From the NCBI GenBank assembly GCA_947087645.1, contig CAMUDN010000005.1, forward strand, positions 35,731 through 99,730: a stretch of DNA of 64,000 nucleotides, in the 5' to 3' direction. The stretch comes from an uncultured Bulleidia sp. GTDB taxonomy: Bacteria; Bacillota_I; Bacilli_A; Erysipelotrichales; Erysipelotrichaceae. The notes under the pieces were generated by a model that was not told where the DNA came from, did no database searches, and worked only from the letters and a program-made list of their open reading frames with translations. Positions 27,601 through 35,754 of the stretch are shown one piece after another. Made by a program: the position numbers and the translations under genes. How positions within the stretch are numbered: the stretch's first letter is position 1; every line of letters starts with the position of its first letter.

Positions 27601-28106
27601 TCACGCATTATCATTACGATAGCATCCATATGACCAGGCATATTAATACCTGGAATAAGTGTTATCTTTTTTTCTTTTGCATGCTGGATAATTGCTTTTA
27701 AGTCATCTTCACTAAGAAAAGCATCAGCATTGGCTATTTTTTCAGCTTTTTTCGTAACCATATATTCATGGTTACCTTTTTTTAAAGCTGTAATTATTTT
27801 ATCTGATGTATATTCTTTATCCTTCGTTTTAACACTCATATCGTTTAGTAAAAAACGTAGACCATCATTACCTAATAATAAATGCAAATGGGTAAAACCT
27901 TTTTCTTTCGCATGATCAATTATGCGATTTATTTGTTCTTTAGAAAAATATTTACGACCGGCATCTAAAGAAATAATCTTCATTTTTTTACTATAATCTT
28001 TTTCTTTAGCTTGTAATACTAATGGATTAATCATTGTTACAATCATTAACAAAGAAAGAATAAATGAGTAAAATATTTGTTTAATTTGTCTTATATTTAT
28101 TTGCAT
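24675..28106 (-). CDS. surface-anchored tandem GH20 beta-N-acetylhexosaminidase (StrH-like)
   Basis: A 1143-residue secreted protein. A signal peptide (1-33) is followed by two GH20 catalytic domains (about 42-415 and 435-800). Each opens with DAGRKYFS, has PGHMDAI, and an intact Asp-Glu pair: FGADEIGND (D228-E229) and IGADEYGNHD (D623-E624). A SHIRT-like domain (811-892), an Ig-like domain (900-977) and another Ig-like unit (979-1069) follow. The end has VVNTSD, a membrane helix and QKRKA, an LPXTG-like sorting signal without Pro or Gly. The tandem layout matches pneumococcal StrH, which trims terminal GlcNAc from host N-glycans; the same role is inferred. No clear ribosome site lies next to the ATG. 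Confidence 0.9.
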   Translation of the reverse strand: MQINIRQIKQIFYSFILSLLMIVTMINPLVLQAKEKDYSKKMKIISLDAGRKYFSKEQINRIIDHAKEKGFTHLHLLLGNDGLRFLLNDMSVKTKDKEYTSDKIITALKKGNHEYMVTKKAEKIANADAFLSEDDLKAIIQHAKEKKITLIPGINMPGHMDAIVMIMREMNDLGEVRFSAIRYGQKNFSATTMDFENEKAVSFLKSLLDKYLTFFKSQGINDFNFGADEIGNDALKSNEGGYGHLNIHRDKYEKLVQLINELSQAILDKGMQPYVFNDGMYYDDNTSVRINPKLNVFYWSAGGRSWGGPKYAKLKTITDRGHKVINTNDNWYYVLGRENLDNGPYTAFPETMPNRSTYKMKQANFKFDNFSGGSTYDDSLGSMICLWCDFPDQSYDESKLFHYIDIFADNNKQVFKAENVVIPEMKRTNSVKDTMKVVSIDAGRKYFSVQVLKDIIQKLSDSGFTHLHLILGNGGLRFTLNDMQISLANKTYQSEEIKSFIKQANEQYMSEHRASQIENANKSLTEAEMDEIITFAKEKKVDIIPAINSPGHMDAILSIMEKAGLTNVRYNCTDPQFDQKNDDSRTTMNLANNEAISFTKALVKKYMDYFAKKGSKFFTIGADEYGNHDANCQGFKDLQNRGLYKTFIAYINELSKYATAKNLRTIAFNDGIYYGNSDTDGQIDPNIIVAYWNAGFNFNNNPKYHYDLASTSYIAAKGHEILNTNDDWYYVVGRDYSGWYSATNAINAMQRTKFNKTQSEQVKTVGSMLALWCDEPSRSFNIDRFGTWLDTFVKQNKDIFKASSAPVEKTYQLEYKFNSATKDKELPVQVMQLLPLTKKNLPKGTVVKSAELANTSVAVEGGKWIFKGFAKDKVTIQDKDEVIVGTWEFKEVKAWSMTNNIPNLVVKNAEIKVGETLDLYSLIQRADDKEDGPQLNKQVVIDKGQFDATKAGKYVIKYRLTDKQKASVEKEAVVVVKEDKPRLLSVHGEKHILKTGVDFIMRSSSKIDNFIKLLVDDKEVDRQNYTLKSGSTIVSLKASYLNTLSVGKHNVTIMSKDGNVSSSVEILANNQPNPSPRVEPNPSPNNHDNGRHVSTNHRLNNNHQMIDNKQVVNTSDKFNLYLYVGLIILTFGIVFICTQKRKA

Positions 28107-28156
28107 AATTAAACGAACTATTAATTATAGCTCTTATCCCCCTCTTTTATATTATA

Positions 28157-28170
28157 TATAAGTACTTATA
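28157..28170. promoter_or_regulatory. 14-bp palindrome upstream of the GH20 gene
   Basis: TATAAGTACTTATA is a perfect palindrome about 50 bases before the GH20 start in the 200-base intergenic region. It could be an operator. The region is so AT-rich that chance is possible. No gene is visible in 28107-28311. Confidence 0.3.
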
Positions 28171-28311
28171 CATATATACAATAACATATAGAATATAAAA
28201 ATAATTAATAATATATATGATTTTTACTTTTGAAATAAAGTTGTTTGAAAAAATGAAATTTTTATCTAACAATCAATTATTTATTTCATCCTTTTTCATA
28301 ATAAGTAAATT

Positions 28312-29646
28312 TTATATATTATTTTTTTCTGCTGATAATCTAAAAGCAAAAATAATACCTATTTTACTTTTATACATTTTATATGCAATACCATAATTCA
28401 TTAAAATATTTTTGATAATATATAAGCCTAAACCATTACTATTCTCTTTGTTTAAATTAAAATTAATATTAAATAATTTTTTAAGTTCTAATTCATCTTT
28501 ATGACAATAAGTATTTTCAATATATAACCAATCTTTTTTAACACTAATATTAATTGAACCATTTTCATCTGTATATTTAACTGCATTGCTTATTAAATTA
28601 GATAAAACAACCTTTAATGCTGTTTGTCCAATATATATACTTTCGTATTTTAAATTTGTATGAATACGAATATTTCTTTTCTTTGCCAATATATCATACT
28701 TCTTCAAAATATCATCAAGAACATTAGAAATAACAATAACTTCTTCATCATCTTTGAAATTTTCTATAGAAGTAACTGATAAAATCTGCTTAATATGACG
28801 GCTTAAATCATCAATCAATACAATACAACGATCAATATACTTATCTTTATCTTGATAACTAATAATATTATATTTCATATTCTCGAGAATAATTTTTAAA
28901 CTAGCTAATGGTGTCTTTAACTCATGCGAAGAAGCACGAAAAAAATCATATTTTAACTTTTCTAAGCGTAAAACTTCTTTATTACGAATAGCTAGATCAT
29001 CCATAGCTTTTAATAAAGTGAAATACAAGTCATTAATCTGACTTTTTAACTGTCCAATTTCATTTGTTTCATGAATTGGTAAATATGCTTTACGATCTAA
29101 CTGTTGCATTTTTAAAGTTACTTTTTTAATTTCATTAATATGAAAGCTTATTACTTTTGCATATATAAGCGAAATAATCATCGAAAAGATAATAGAAATA
29201 AGTAATGAATATGGTAAAAAGCCAATACTTAGATTCTTAGCATCTTTCTGCATATCAGCACTCGAAACAAACTGCACAACAATTTTTTTAGCTGTCTTTA
29301 AAACAACTGTTCTTTCTTCTATCAAAAGCGAATTATGACTACTATTTGAATCTGGTTTAACAAATGGCTTAAGAGCTATTTCATTAGCATTATTGGCACT
29401 TTTAATAAAAGCTTTTATTTCACTATTTTGCGAATAAAAATCTAATGCTTTTTCAATAAAAGAAAGATCTTTATATTGCATATTATGAGCTAATTCATTT
29501 GCTTTAATTTGTAAATTCTTTTTTCTTTCAGCTAAATATGTTCTAGGAAAGTAGAAAAAAACAAATAAATGAATTAGTACAATCAAAATACCTAAAATAG
29601 CAAATGTCTGGCAAAACATTTTAGGAAATATCTTTAAATTTTTCAT
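28312..29646 (-). CDS. vncS: sensor histidine kinase, VncS-like
   Basis: A 444-residue membrane kinase. Two helices (about 12-33 and 143-165) flank a roughly 110-residue extracellular sensor domain. A HAMP-like linker leads to the H-box ASSHELKTPLASLK (His241), N-box LISNAVKYT, and GLGLYIIKNIL. The size (pneumococcal VncS is about 440) and gene order vex1-vex2-vex3-vncR-vncS support orthology. It overlaps the response regulator gene by 4 bases. In pneumococcus this kinase sits beside the Vex exporter; the ligand is uncertain. Confidence 0.8.
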   Translation of the reverse strand: MKNLKIFPKMFCQTFAILGILIVLIHLFVFFYFPRTYLAERKKNLQIKANELAHNMQYKDLSFIEKALDFYSQNSEIKAFIKSANNANEIALKPFVKPDSNSSHNSLLIEERTVVLKTAKKIVVQFVSSADMQKDAKNLSIGFLPYSLLISIIFSMIISLIYAKVISFHINEIKKVTLKMQQLDRKAYLPIHETNEIGQLKSQINDLYFTLLKAMDDLAIRNKEVLRLEKLKYDFFRASSHELKTPLASLKIILENMKYNIISYQDKDKYIDRCIVLIDDLSRHIKQILSVTSIENFKDDEEVIVISNVLDDILKKYDILAKKRNIRIHTNLKYESIYIGQTALKVVLSNLISNAVKYTDENGSINISVKKDWLYIENTYCHKDELELKKLFNINFNLNKENSNGLGLYIIKNILMNYGIAYKMYKSKIGIIFAFRLSAEKNNI

Positions 29647-30299
29647 CTTCGTTCTAGTTTATATCCTACATTACGAATCGTCACAATACAATCAAGAGCT
29701 AATTTCTTTCTTAATTCCTTAATATATACATCAATCACTCGATCATATGGTATTTCTTCACTTTCTTTCCAAACATTAGTAAGAATTTGATCACGACTTA
29801 AAACATGTCCTTCATTTTGTAACAAATACTTTAATATTTCAATCTCTTTAGCATTAACATGTACTCTTTGACCATTTATTTTTGCAACATAACTTTTAAA
29901 ATTAACTTCTGTTTCTTGATAACAAAATATATCCATAACATTTAAATGTTTTGTTAATAAAGCATCAATACGTGCTTTTAAAACAGGTAAGGAGAAAGGT
30001 TTTTCCATATAACCATCTGCCAGGTTAGAAAAAGCTGTAATTTTATAATCTTCGTCATTAAAAGCCGTTAAAATAAGAATCGGTAAATTACTTTTTTGAC
30101 GTATTTCTTTTAAAACTTCTAAACCATTTAATAAAGGTATTTGAATATCTAAAAGAACTAAATCAATCTTATTTTTTTGAAATAAGTTTAAAGCCATTAA
30201 ACCATCTTTAGCTTCCATAATATCATAAGCAAAAGCTGATAAATAAGCTTTAATACCTTCTCTTATAACTGGATCATCTTCAACGATAAGTATGGTCAT
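29643..30299 (-). CDS. vncR: OmpR-family response regulator, VncR-like
   Basis: A 218-residue regulator. The receiver has acidic VEDDP, phospho-acceptor Asp51 (LVLLDIQIP), Thr in LILTAF and Lys in YMEKPF. The C-terminal winged helix (about 125-218) contains VHVNAKEIEILKYLL and the DNA-recognition segment ending VRNVGYKLE. Its length equals that of VncR. A three-fold 11-bp repeat upstream of vex1 is a likely target site. Confidence 0.82.
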   Translation of the reverse strand: MTILIVEDDPVIREGIKAYLSAFAYDIMEAKDGLMALNLFQKNKIDLVLLDIQIPLLNGLEVLKEIRQKSNLPILILTAFNDEDYKITAFSNLADGYMEKPFSLPVLKARIDALLTKHLNVMDIFCYQETEVNFKSYVAKINGQRVHVNAKEIEILKYLLQNEGHVLSRDQILTNVWKESEEIPYDRVIDVYIKELRKKLALDCIVTIRNVGYKLERR

Positions 30300-30348
30300 T
30301 ACTTTCTCCTTTCTTTTTATATTTTAAGATATAAAAGCAATACTTGCA

Positions 30349-31725
30349 CTATTTCATATCAATTAATAACTCCTTAGGATTTTTCTTCAAAATACGACTG
30401 GAAGCAATAAATAGTGAAATACATAATATAATTGACATAAAAATTGCGACATAAAGAAGTGAATTAAAAGCAATACTGACATCTAATTTAGTTAACACTT
30501 TATTAAAGCCATCTACTTCTGCACCTCCCCCAAGGCCACTTGATGCTGACTGCTTAGCAATCTGCTTACTAATTGTGCCACTGACTTTTTTAAGAATTGT
30601 GTCACCCATTATTTTAGCCATGTAATTAGCTAAAAAATAAGATCCTATAAAAGCCGGTATCGAAACCATGAAAAGCTCAATCATACATTGACCGAAAATA
30701 CGTATTTTAGAAATGCCGATAGATAGTAAAACTGCTATTTCTTTTTTGCGAGCATTCATCCATAAAAATAATAATAGAGAAACAATCAAACCAGCAAATA
30801 ATATAGATGCTATAAGTAATCGATTAGCTATTGCATAGATACCTGAAATTGATTGCTGTAAAGCAGGAAAATTAGAAGAACTTTTAATTAGTGAATATTG
30901 ACGCCAATCAATATCTAACTTACCTAATTCTTTAACTACACTTTCTAATTTTTTATTTGCTTTAACAAAAAAAGTTGCATCTTGGTAAGTAGCTGTTTCT
31001 TCAGTATTACCATATACTTTGGCAGCAGTATCAATATCTGTAATTAATGTATTTTCATATAATTCTTGAGCTGCACTGATACCACCTTTATGATGTCCTT
31101 CAAAAAGGCCTTTAATTTCAACTTCAACTATTTCATTTGCTTTTTTCTCATTATCAGCATCAAATATATTTGATTTCAATTTTAATTTATCACCTATTTT
31201 TAACTTATTTTTTTGAGCTAAATCTTTATGCATTAAGATTTTATGATGATCATTACTTGTTAAATGTTTACCAGCTACTAATTTATATGCGCCAGAAACA
31301 AATTTTGTTTCTTTAGCTGATTCATTAACACCTGTAAGCATCACTGCTCGACCAAAATTTTTAGTTCTTTCCTCTGATTGATTAGCTAATGTCTCAGCTG
31401 TTTGCATAAGATCATAATCAACTAAATCAGCAACACTATTAATTCTTTTAACATATGCATCTACCGCACCTGAATTAACTATTTTCTGAATATCTTGACC
31501 TCTAACATTGCCACCACCACGAGCAGTACCTTGGTTTACTCGACGATTAATTTCCATAATAAAACTATTTGTTATATTACCGAATGTTTCTTGTTCTGCT
31601 TTATGAGTTGCTTCTTTAATAGATAAACTTATCAAAGCCAATGTTGACATCGCTAAAATGACAGTAAAAATAATCAATGATTTTAAGCTTTTTCGACTAA
31701 TATAAGCAAAGGCATTTTTGATCAT
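30349..31725 (-). CDS. vex3: ABC transporter permease, Vex3-like (FtsX/MacB family)
   Basis: A 458-residue permease with one N-terminal helix, a large extracellular domain (about 40-295) and three C-terminal helices. It strongly resembles pneumococcal Vex3 from memory: NAFAYISRK at the start, GNITNSFIMEINRRVNQGT, LGGGAEVDGFNK and a KNPKELL end. It forms an exporter with Vex1 and the Vex2 ATPase. The ATG overlaps the ATPase stop (ATGA). Only 49 bases separate it from vncR, with no room for pep27. Confidence 0.85.
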   Translation of the reverse strand: MIKNAFAYISRKSLKSLIIFTVILAMSTLALISLSIKEATHKAEQETFGNITNSFIMEINRRVNQGTARGGGNVRGQDIQKIVNSGAVDAYVKRINSVADLVDYDLMQTAETLANQSEERTKNFGRAVMLTGVNESAKETKFVSGAYKLVAGKHLTSNDHHKILMHKDLAQKNKLKIGDKLKLKSNIFDADNEKKANEIVEVEIKGLFEGHHKGGISAAQELYENTLITDIDTAAKVYGNTEETATYQDATFFVKANKKLESVVKELGKLDIDWRQYSLIKSSSNFPALQQSISGIYAIANRLLIASILFAGLIVSLLLFLWMNARKKEIAVLLSIGISKIRIFGQCMIELFMVSIPAFIGSYFLANYMAKIMGDTILKKVSGTISKQIAKQSASSGLGGGAEVDGFNKVLTKLDVSIAFNSLLYVAIFMSIILCISLFIASSRILKKNPKELLIDMK

Positions 31726-32381
31726 CGTTCTTTCTCCTTATTGTTTACAATCATCTTTTTTAATTTCTTATTACTGATTTCAAGGATCATATCAGCCTCA
31801 TTAGCTACTTCTTTACCATGCGTCACAACAATCACACATTTATTTCTTTCTTTAGCTAATTTTTTCAATATTTGAATCATTTCTTGAGCTGTTACAGCAT
31901 CAAGATTACCTGTTGGCTCATCAGCTAAAATGATCGGAGCATGTGATACTAAAGCACGAGCAATCGCTACTCTTTGTTGTTGACCACCAGATAATTTTAA
32001 GACATTACGATTAATTTGTTTTTTTTCTAAACCAAGTTCTATCAATATCTGATCATTGGCATGTGGATTAACTAAACGAATATTCTCTAAAGGTGAAAGA
32101 TAATCTATTAAATTATAATTCTGAAAAACTAAAGCAATATTATGCTTACGATGATAACTATATCCTTTATTAGTAATATTTTCATTTTGAAATAAGATTT
32201 CTCCTTGACTAGGTGTATCTAAACCAGCTAGTAAAGATAATAAGGTACTTTTACCAGCACCTGATTTACCCATAATGGCATAAAATTTTCCTTCTTCAAA
32301 AGATTGACTTATGGAAGATAATATTTTCTCGCGTGAATTGTCATAGCTATATGACACATTATGCATTTCTAATATACTCAT
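31722..32381 (-). CDS. vex2: ABC transporter ATP-binding protein, Vex2-like
   Basis: A 219-residue LolD/MacB-type ATPase. Walker A GKSGAGKST, Q-loop VFQNYN, signature LSGGQQQRVAIARAL, Walker B IILADEPTGNLD and the His switch VVTHG are all intact. It drives the two FtsX-like permeases encoded on either side, which is the vex1-vex2-vex3 arrangement. Confidence 0.88.
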   Translation of the reverse strand: MSILEMHNVSYSYDNSREKILSSISQSFEEGKFYAIMGKSGAGKSTLLSLLAGLDTPSQGEILFQNENITNKGYSYHRKHNIALVFQNYNLIDYLSPLENIRLVNPHANDQILIELGLEKKQINRNVLKLSGGQQQRVAIARALVSHAPIILADEPTGNLDAVTAQEMIQILKKLAKERNKCVIVVTHGKEVANEADMILEISNKKLKKMIVNNKEKER

Positions 32382-32389
32382 AATTTCTC

Positions 32390-33664
32390 CTAACTAATTT
32401 CTGCTAAAATTTTTTTGGGTTTTTTGCGTAAAATGATAAATGATGTACTTAAAACAGAAAGAATTATAATAGCTAACAAAATAAGATAACTTTGGCTAAA
32501 TAAATATAAACTGTTAAAGTTTAAACTTTCTTTAATAAAATTACTAATATTCGTTCCTTCATCATTAACTTTAATCATTTGATACATTAATGGTTTTAAG
32601 CATAAAATACTTAACAAAAAAGATAATAATATTGCTGGTAATGAAATAAATAATAATTCAGCTATAAATTGTATGATAATCGTCTTTTTACGACGACCAA
32701 TAGCTAAAAAAATACCAATTTCATAAATACGTTCACGTAACCATAGAATTAAAATTAAAGAAAGAACCATTATGCCTGCTATCATCACACTGTAAGTCAT
32801 CATTAAGATAATATGCTTAATACTATCTAATGTATTTAAAACTTCCTGAATTGTATTTTGTGCTTGTGCTATTTTATATTGTGACCAATCAAGATTAATC
32901 TTTTTAAGTTTTTCTTTTAATAGTGTCATATTTTCCATATTTTTAGTAAAAAGATGGATCTTATTTGCTTGATATGTTTCTGCTTTTAAATGATTTATCT
33001 TTTGACTTGTTACATAATCCATAAATAACATATTTTCACTTAAATCAGATGATAACCCAGTATGTCTTTCTTGTTTTTTACCACTAAAAATACCAACTAT
33101 TCTAAGTTTTATACCTTCAGTATTTTGCTTGCTTAACCATTTTAAAGTTATTTCATCATTTAACTTTAAATTATTTATCTTAGCTAATTCTTCATGTATC
33201 ATGATTGTCTGACTATCATTTTTTTGAATATGACGACCTTGTTTTAAAGTAAAAACACCGCTATACCACAAAACATCTCGCTTGGTATTTGAAGTAGCTT
33301 GAATAGCTACAATATTTTTAAATTGATCACTCAAATCATCACGTTTAACTTGCTTATCATCAACTACTTTTGTGCCTACCATCTTTGCTAAACCATCATA
33401 TTGATATACTACTTCTTCAACTTCTTTAATTCTATCTACTTCCTTAAAGGTCTGAATATTAAAATAATTATCTTGTTTATTTTTTGTAATAACGAGTGCA
33501 GAATGTGATGATTGGTATAATTTATTTGCTAAATCAGAACTTGCATGAATCATATCTAAGCAACAATAAAGACAAGCTAAAATAAGTGTTAAAATAAGTA
33601 AAATAATACAACTACGATGTTTTTTACGACTAATATAAGCTAATGCTGTATGTAATATTGACAA
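32390..33664 (-). CDS. vex1: ABC transporter permease, Vex1-like (FtsX/MacB family)
   Basis: A 424-residue permease of the same architecture as its downstream paralogue: one N-terminal helix after ALAYISRKKHR, an extracellular domain and three terminal helices ending LRKKPKKIL. The length is nearly that of pneumococcal Vex1 (about 425). Translation starts at TTG, six bases after AAGGAG; no ATG alternative has a better site. First gene of the five-gene unit. Confidence 0.83.
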   Translation of the reverse strand: MSILHTALAYISRKKHRSCIILLILTLILACLYCCLDMIHASSDLANKLYQSSHSALVITKNKQDNYFNIQTFKEVDRIKEVEEVVYQYDGLAKMVGTKVVDDKQVKRDDLSDQFKNIVAIQATSNTKRDVLWYSGVFTLKQGRHIQKNDSQTIMIHEELAKINNLKLNDEITLKWLSKQNTEGIKLRIVGIFSGKKQERHTGLSSDLSENMLFMDYVTSQKINHLKAETYQANKIHLFTKNMENMTLLKEKLKKINLDWSQYKIAQAQNTIQEVLNTLDSIKHIILMMTYSVMIAGIMVLSLILILWLRERIYEIGIFLAIGRRKKTIIIQFIAELLFISLPAILLSFLLSILCLKPLMYQMIKVNDEGTNISNFIKESLNFNSLYLFSQSYLILLAIIILSVLSTSFIILRKKPKKILAEIS

Positions 33665-33713
33665 TGAAAACTCCTTTCTAATAATGGTAAATACTTACCT
33701 TATCAAGTGTATT

Positions 33714-33744
33714 CTATGACTAATTTATGAAATAGTTATGAAAT
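33714..33744. promoter_or_regulatory. triple 11-bp direct repeat, likely VncR-like binding site
   Basis: On the plus strand TTATGAAAT occurs at 33725-33733 and again at 33736-33744, and a third partial copy with the TATGA core at 33714-33722. All are spaced exactly 11 bp, one DNA turn, as OmpR-family sites usually are. They lie 50-80 bases upstream of the vex1 start. Confidence 0.5.
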
Positions 33745-33770
33745 ATAAAATTTCTTATTTACACAAGTAA

Positions 33771-33797
33771 AAAACCAGAAGAATATCTTCTGGTTTT
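33771..33797 (-). terminator. terminator of the G5/Ig-like surface protein gene
   Basis: AAAACCAGAAGA pairs perfectly with TCTTCTGGTTTT around ATA. On the minus strand the stem ends in U and two more follow. It lies 57 bases past the surface-protein stop. Confidence 0.8.
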
Positions 33798-33854
33798 CAC
33801 TTTTTATAAACCTTATATTCATACACAGGTTTCTAATATCTTTTTATATACTTA

Positions 33855-35603
33855 TTAGTTTTCTAATTTTCTTTTACTTCTATAACCTAAAATAGCTAAA
33901 GCAGATAAACTAATCATTACTAAAAATGATGATATTAATGATGTATCTTTAGTACTTGGTGTTTTAGTTTCTACTGGTGGTTGATTATTGTTGTTATTGT
34001 TATTGTTGTTATTATTCAAATCTTCTGTCTTCTCAACAACACTGACATTTACTTTTTTGATTGTACTCATTCCAATATTATCTGTAACTTTGAAAGTTAG
34101 CACATATTTGCCTACTTTATTACTATCAAAATTACCTTTATCAATTAAGCGTACTTGATCTTTTAAATCATTACCAGCTTGATCTTTTGCTGATTCAATA
34201 AATTGTTTTGCTTGTAAAGCAGTTCCTTTTGTAATACTTACATCTTTTAATACTAATGTTGGTGGTGTTTGAATAACTCCTCTTTTAGCATTAACCGTAA
34301 TAATTGCTTTCTTACTAACGCTTAAACCACCTTTATCTGTTAAAGTATATTTAATTTCATATTTACCGGCTTTTTGGTTATTAAATTGACCTTTATCAAT
34401 TACAACCATATCATCTAATTTTGGACCATCTTCAATATCATCTGCTCGTTCAATTAAAGACTTTAATTCAACTTGCTCACCAACTTCAATCGTTTTATCT
34501 TTAACAACTAAATTAGGCTTGTGATTAAGACCTTTTGTTCCTCTTATTACAACTTGATCAATCGGATCAATTTTTTTAACCGTTGCTTCTGCTGTTAATT
34601 CTTTTAGAACCTTTTCTTGACCATTATGTAAAATATAATAATATGGTGTTTCAGTTAATGTTTCACCTTTAACACCTTTTGTTTTTACTTTTGTATAACC
34701 TTGTTCATGATGAGGATCATCTTCATAAATGGTTTGAAAATCTTGTTCTGTCTTTACTATCTTAGTAGCTTTTTCAATCTTTGATGTTAACTCAAGTTCC
34801 CAACCACTAAGATCATTGCCTTTTAAAGTTAAATCATATTTCTCTTTCAATTCTTCTTTTTGCTTACCATAAAATTCAACTTTTAAATTAAAGTTTGTTT
34901 TACCATTATTATTAGGAGTGAAAGGATCTAAAATATTACTATCTACTGCTTTCTTAAATACTGGACCATTAGCAACATTATCTTCACCAACTTTAAATGT
35001 TAACATACGAGTGATAAGTGCCCCTTTATTCTTTAAAGGATTAGCATCATTATTCTTCGTTACTGTGTAACGTATAATCATATTTTGTTTATCTTCTTCT
35101 AAGACAATTGCCTTATCAGCTATTTTTGATTGCACTTGCAAATTCATTGTTTGATGAAAAGTAACTTCTATATCATCGCCTACTTTTTTGAATGTTGAAG
35201 TATAAATTTTATTTTTATCACTGCTTGGTACATAAATATTTTTTATTTCACAATTGCTATATACTTTATTTTCATTGGATAACAATTGATTCAATCTTAC
35301 TTCACGTTGTGATTCTTCACCAATTTTACCTATATAAGTATCATCTTTTATAATTTTTTCTTTTGTTTTACCATCTGCACCAACACCCTTGAATTCAATA
35401 ACATAACTAATTCTCTTTTCTTTTGTTTTATCATCAGGGTTATAATATCCATTTTGTTTGCCTTGTTCTTTCCATTTGAAAATTATTTTTTGTACTTTAT
35501 CATTAGTATTATCAGCATAAACAGGTGCCTTTTGAAAAAATACTGGCATAACTAACATTGATGTAACGATAAAAGACATTACTTTTTTAAATCTATGTTT
35601 CAT
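33855..35603 (-). CDS. cell-wall surface protein with G5 and Ig-like domains
   Basis: A 582-residue exported protein. A signal peptide ends VYA (residue 30). Residues 35-280 form an unrecognised domain, a G5-like domain follows (about 285-357), then two Ig-like repeats (361-437 and 447-524). An 11-residue Asn run (530-540) leads to TPSTKDT, a membrane helix and SKRKLEN, an LPXTG-like signal. The first Ig-like repeat closely matches that of the GH20 enzyme (ERADDIEDGP against QRADDKEDGP). G5 domains often bind N-acetylglucosamine-rich glycans, so adhesion or wall binding is likely. AGGAGG lies an unusual 16 bases before ATG. Confidence 0.82.
   Translation of the reverse strand: MKHRFKKVMSFIVTSMLVMPVFFQKAPVYADNTNDKVQKIIFKWKEQGKQNGYYNPDDKTKEKRISYVIEFKGVGADGKTKEKIIKDDTYIGKIGEESQREVRLNQLLSNENKVYSNCEIKNIYVPSSDKNKIYTSTFKKVGDDIEVTFHQTMNLQVQSKIADKAIVLEEDKQNMIIRYTVTKNNDANPLKNKGALITRMLTFKVGEDNVANGPVFKKAVDSNILDPFTPNNNGKTNFNLKVEFYGKQKEELKEKYDLTLKGNDLSGWELELTSKIEKATKIVKTEQDFQTIYEDDPHHEQGYTKVKTKGVKGETLTETPYYYILHNGQEKVLKELTAEATVKKIDPIDQVVIRGTKGLNHKPNLVVKDKTIEVGEQVELKSLIERADDIEDGPKLDDMVVIDKGQFNNQKAGKYEIKYTLTDKGGLSVSKKAIITVNAKRGVIQTPPTLVLKDVSITKGTALQAKQFIESAKDQAGNDLKDQVRLIDKGNFDSNKVGKYVLTFKVTDNIGMSTIKKVNVSVVEKTEDLNNNNNNNNNNNQPPVETKTPSTKDTSLISSFLVMISLSALAILGYRSKRKLEN
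33984..34016. repeat. AAT/AAC trinucleotide tract (poly-Asn)
   Basis: Eleven consecutive Asn codons, mixing AAT and AAC, in the hinge before the sorting signal of the surface protein. Triplet slippage here would change the spacer length without breaking the frame. Confidence 0.8.
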
Positions 35604-35636
35604 ATTAAACTATATATTTCCTCCTGCAGACTTTAA

Positions 35637-35664
35637 TTTATAATATAAATGATTTTATTGTCAA
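35637..35664 (-). promoter_or_regulatory. promoter of the G5/Ig-like surface protein gene
   Basis: Minus strand -35 TTGACA (35664-35659), 16-base spacer, -10 TATAAA (35642-35637). This is the best consensus -35 in the locus and predicts strong, separate expression. Confidence 0.65.
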
Positions 35665-35721
35665 GGAAAATAATATAATTAATAAAAAATATTTATTATA
35701 TAATTAATTATTACAACAAAT

Positions 35722-35750
35722 AAAAAGTTGGTTTTTTCTACCAACTTTTT
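35722..35750 (-). terminator. terminator of the M23 peptidase gene
   Basis: AAAAAGTTGG pairs with CCAACTTTTT around a 9-base loop, just four bases past the stop, with the minus-strand stem ending in U. Confidence 0.75.
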
Positions 35751-35754
35751 TGTT

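Noticed and set aside
28107..28311. Looked for a terminator or small gene after the sensor kinase and before the GH20 gene
   Set aside because: Apart from one palindrome the region shows only AT-rich sequence; no hairpin with U run and no frame with a ribosome site.
30300..30348. Searched for a pep27-like gene between the vex3-like and vncR-like genes
   Set aside because: The gap is 49 bases, too short for a 27-codon gene, and contains only AT-rich sequence with a weak hairpin and the ribosome site.
33984..34016. Triplet repeat tract considered as CRISPR-like or satellite array
   Set aside because: It is a simple in-frame Asn codon run with no spacers. No CRISPR array or cas gene is present in the window.
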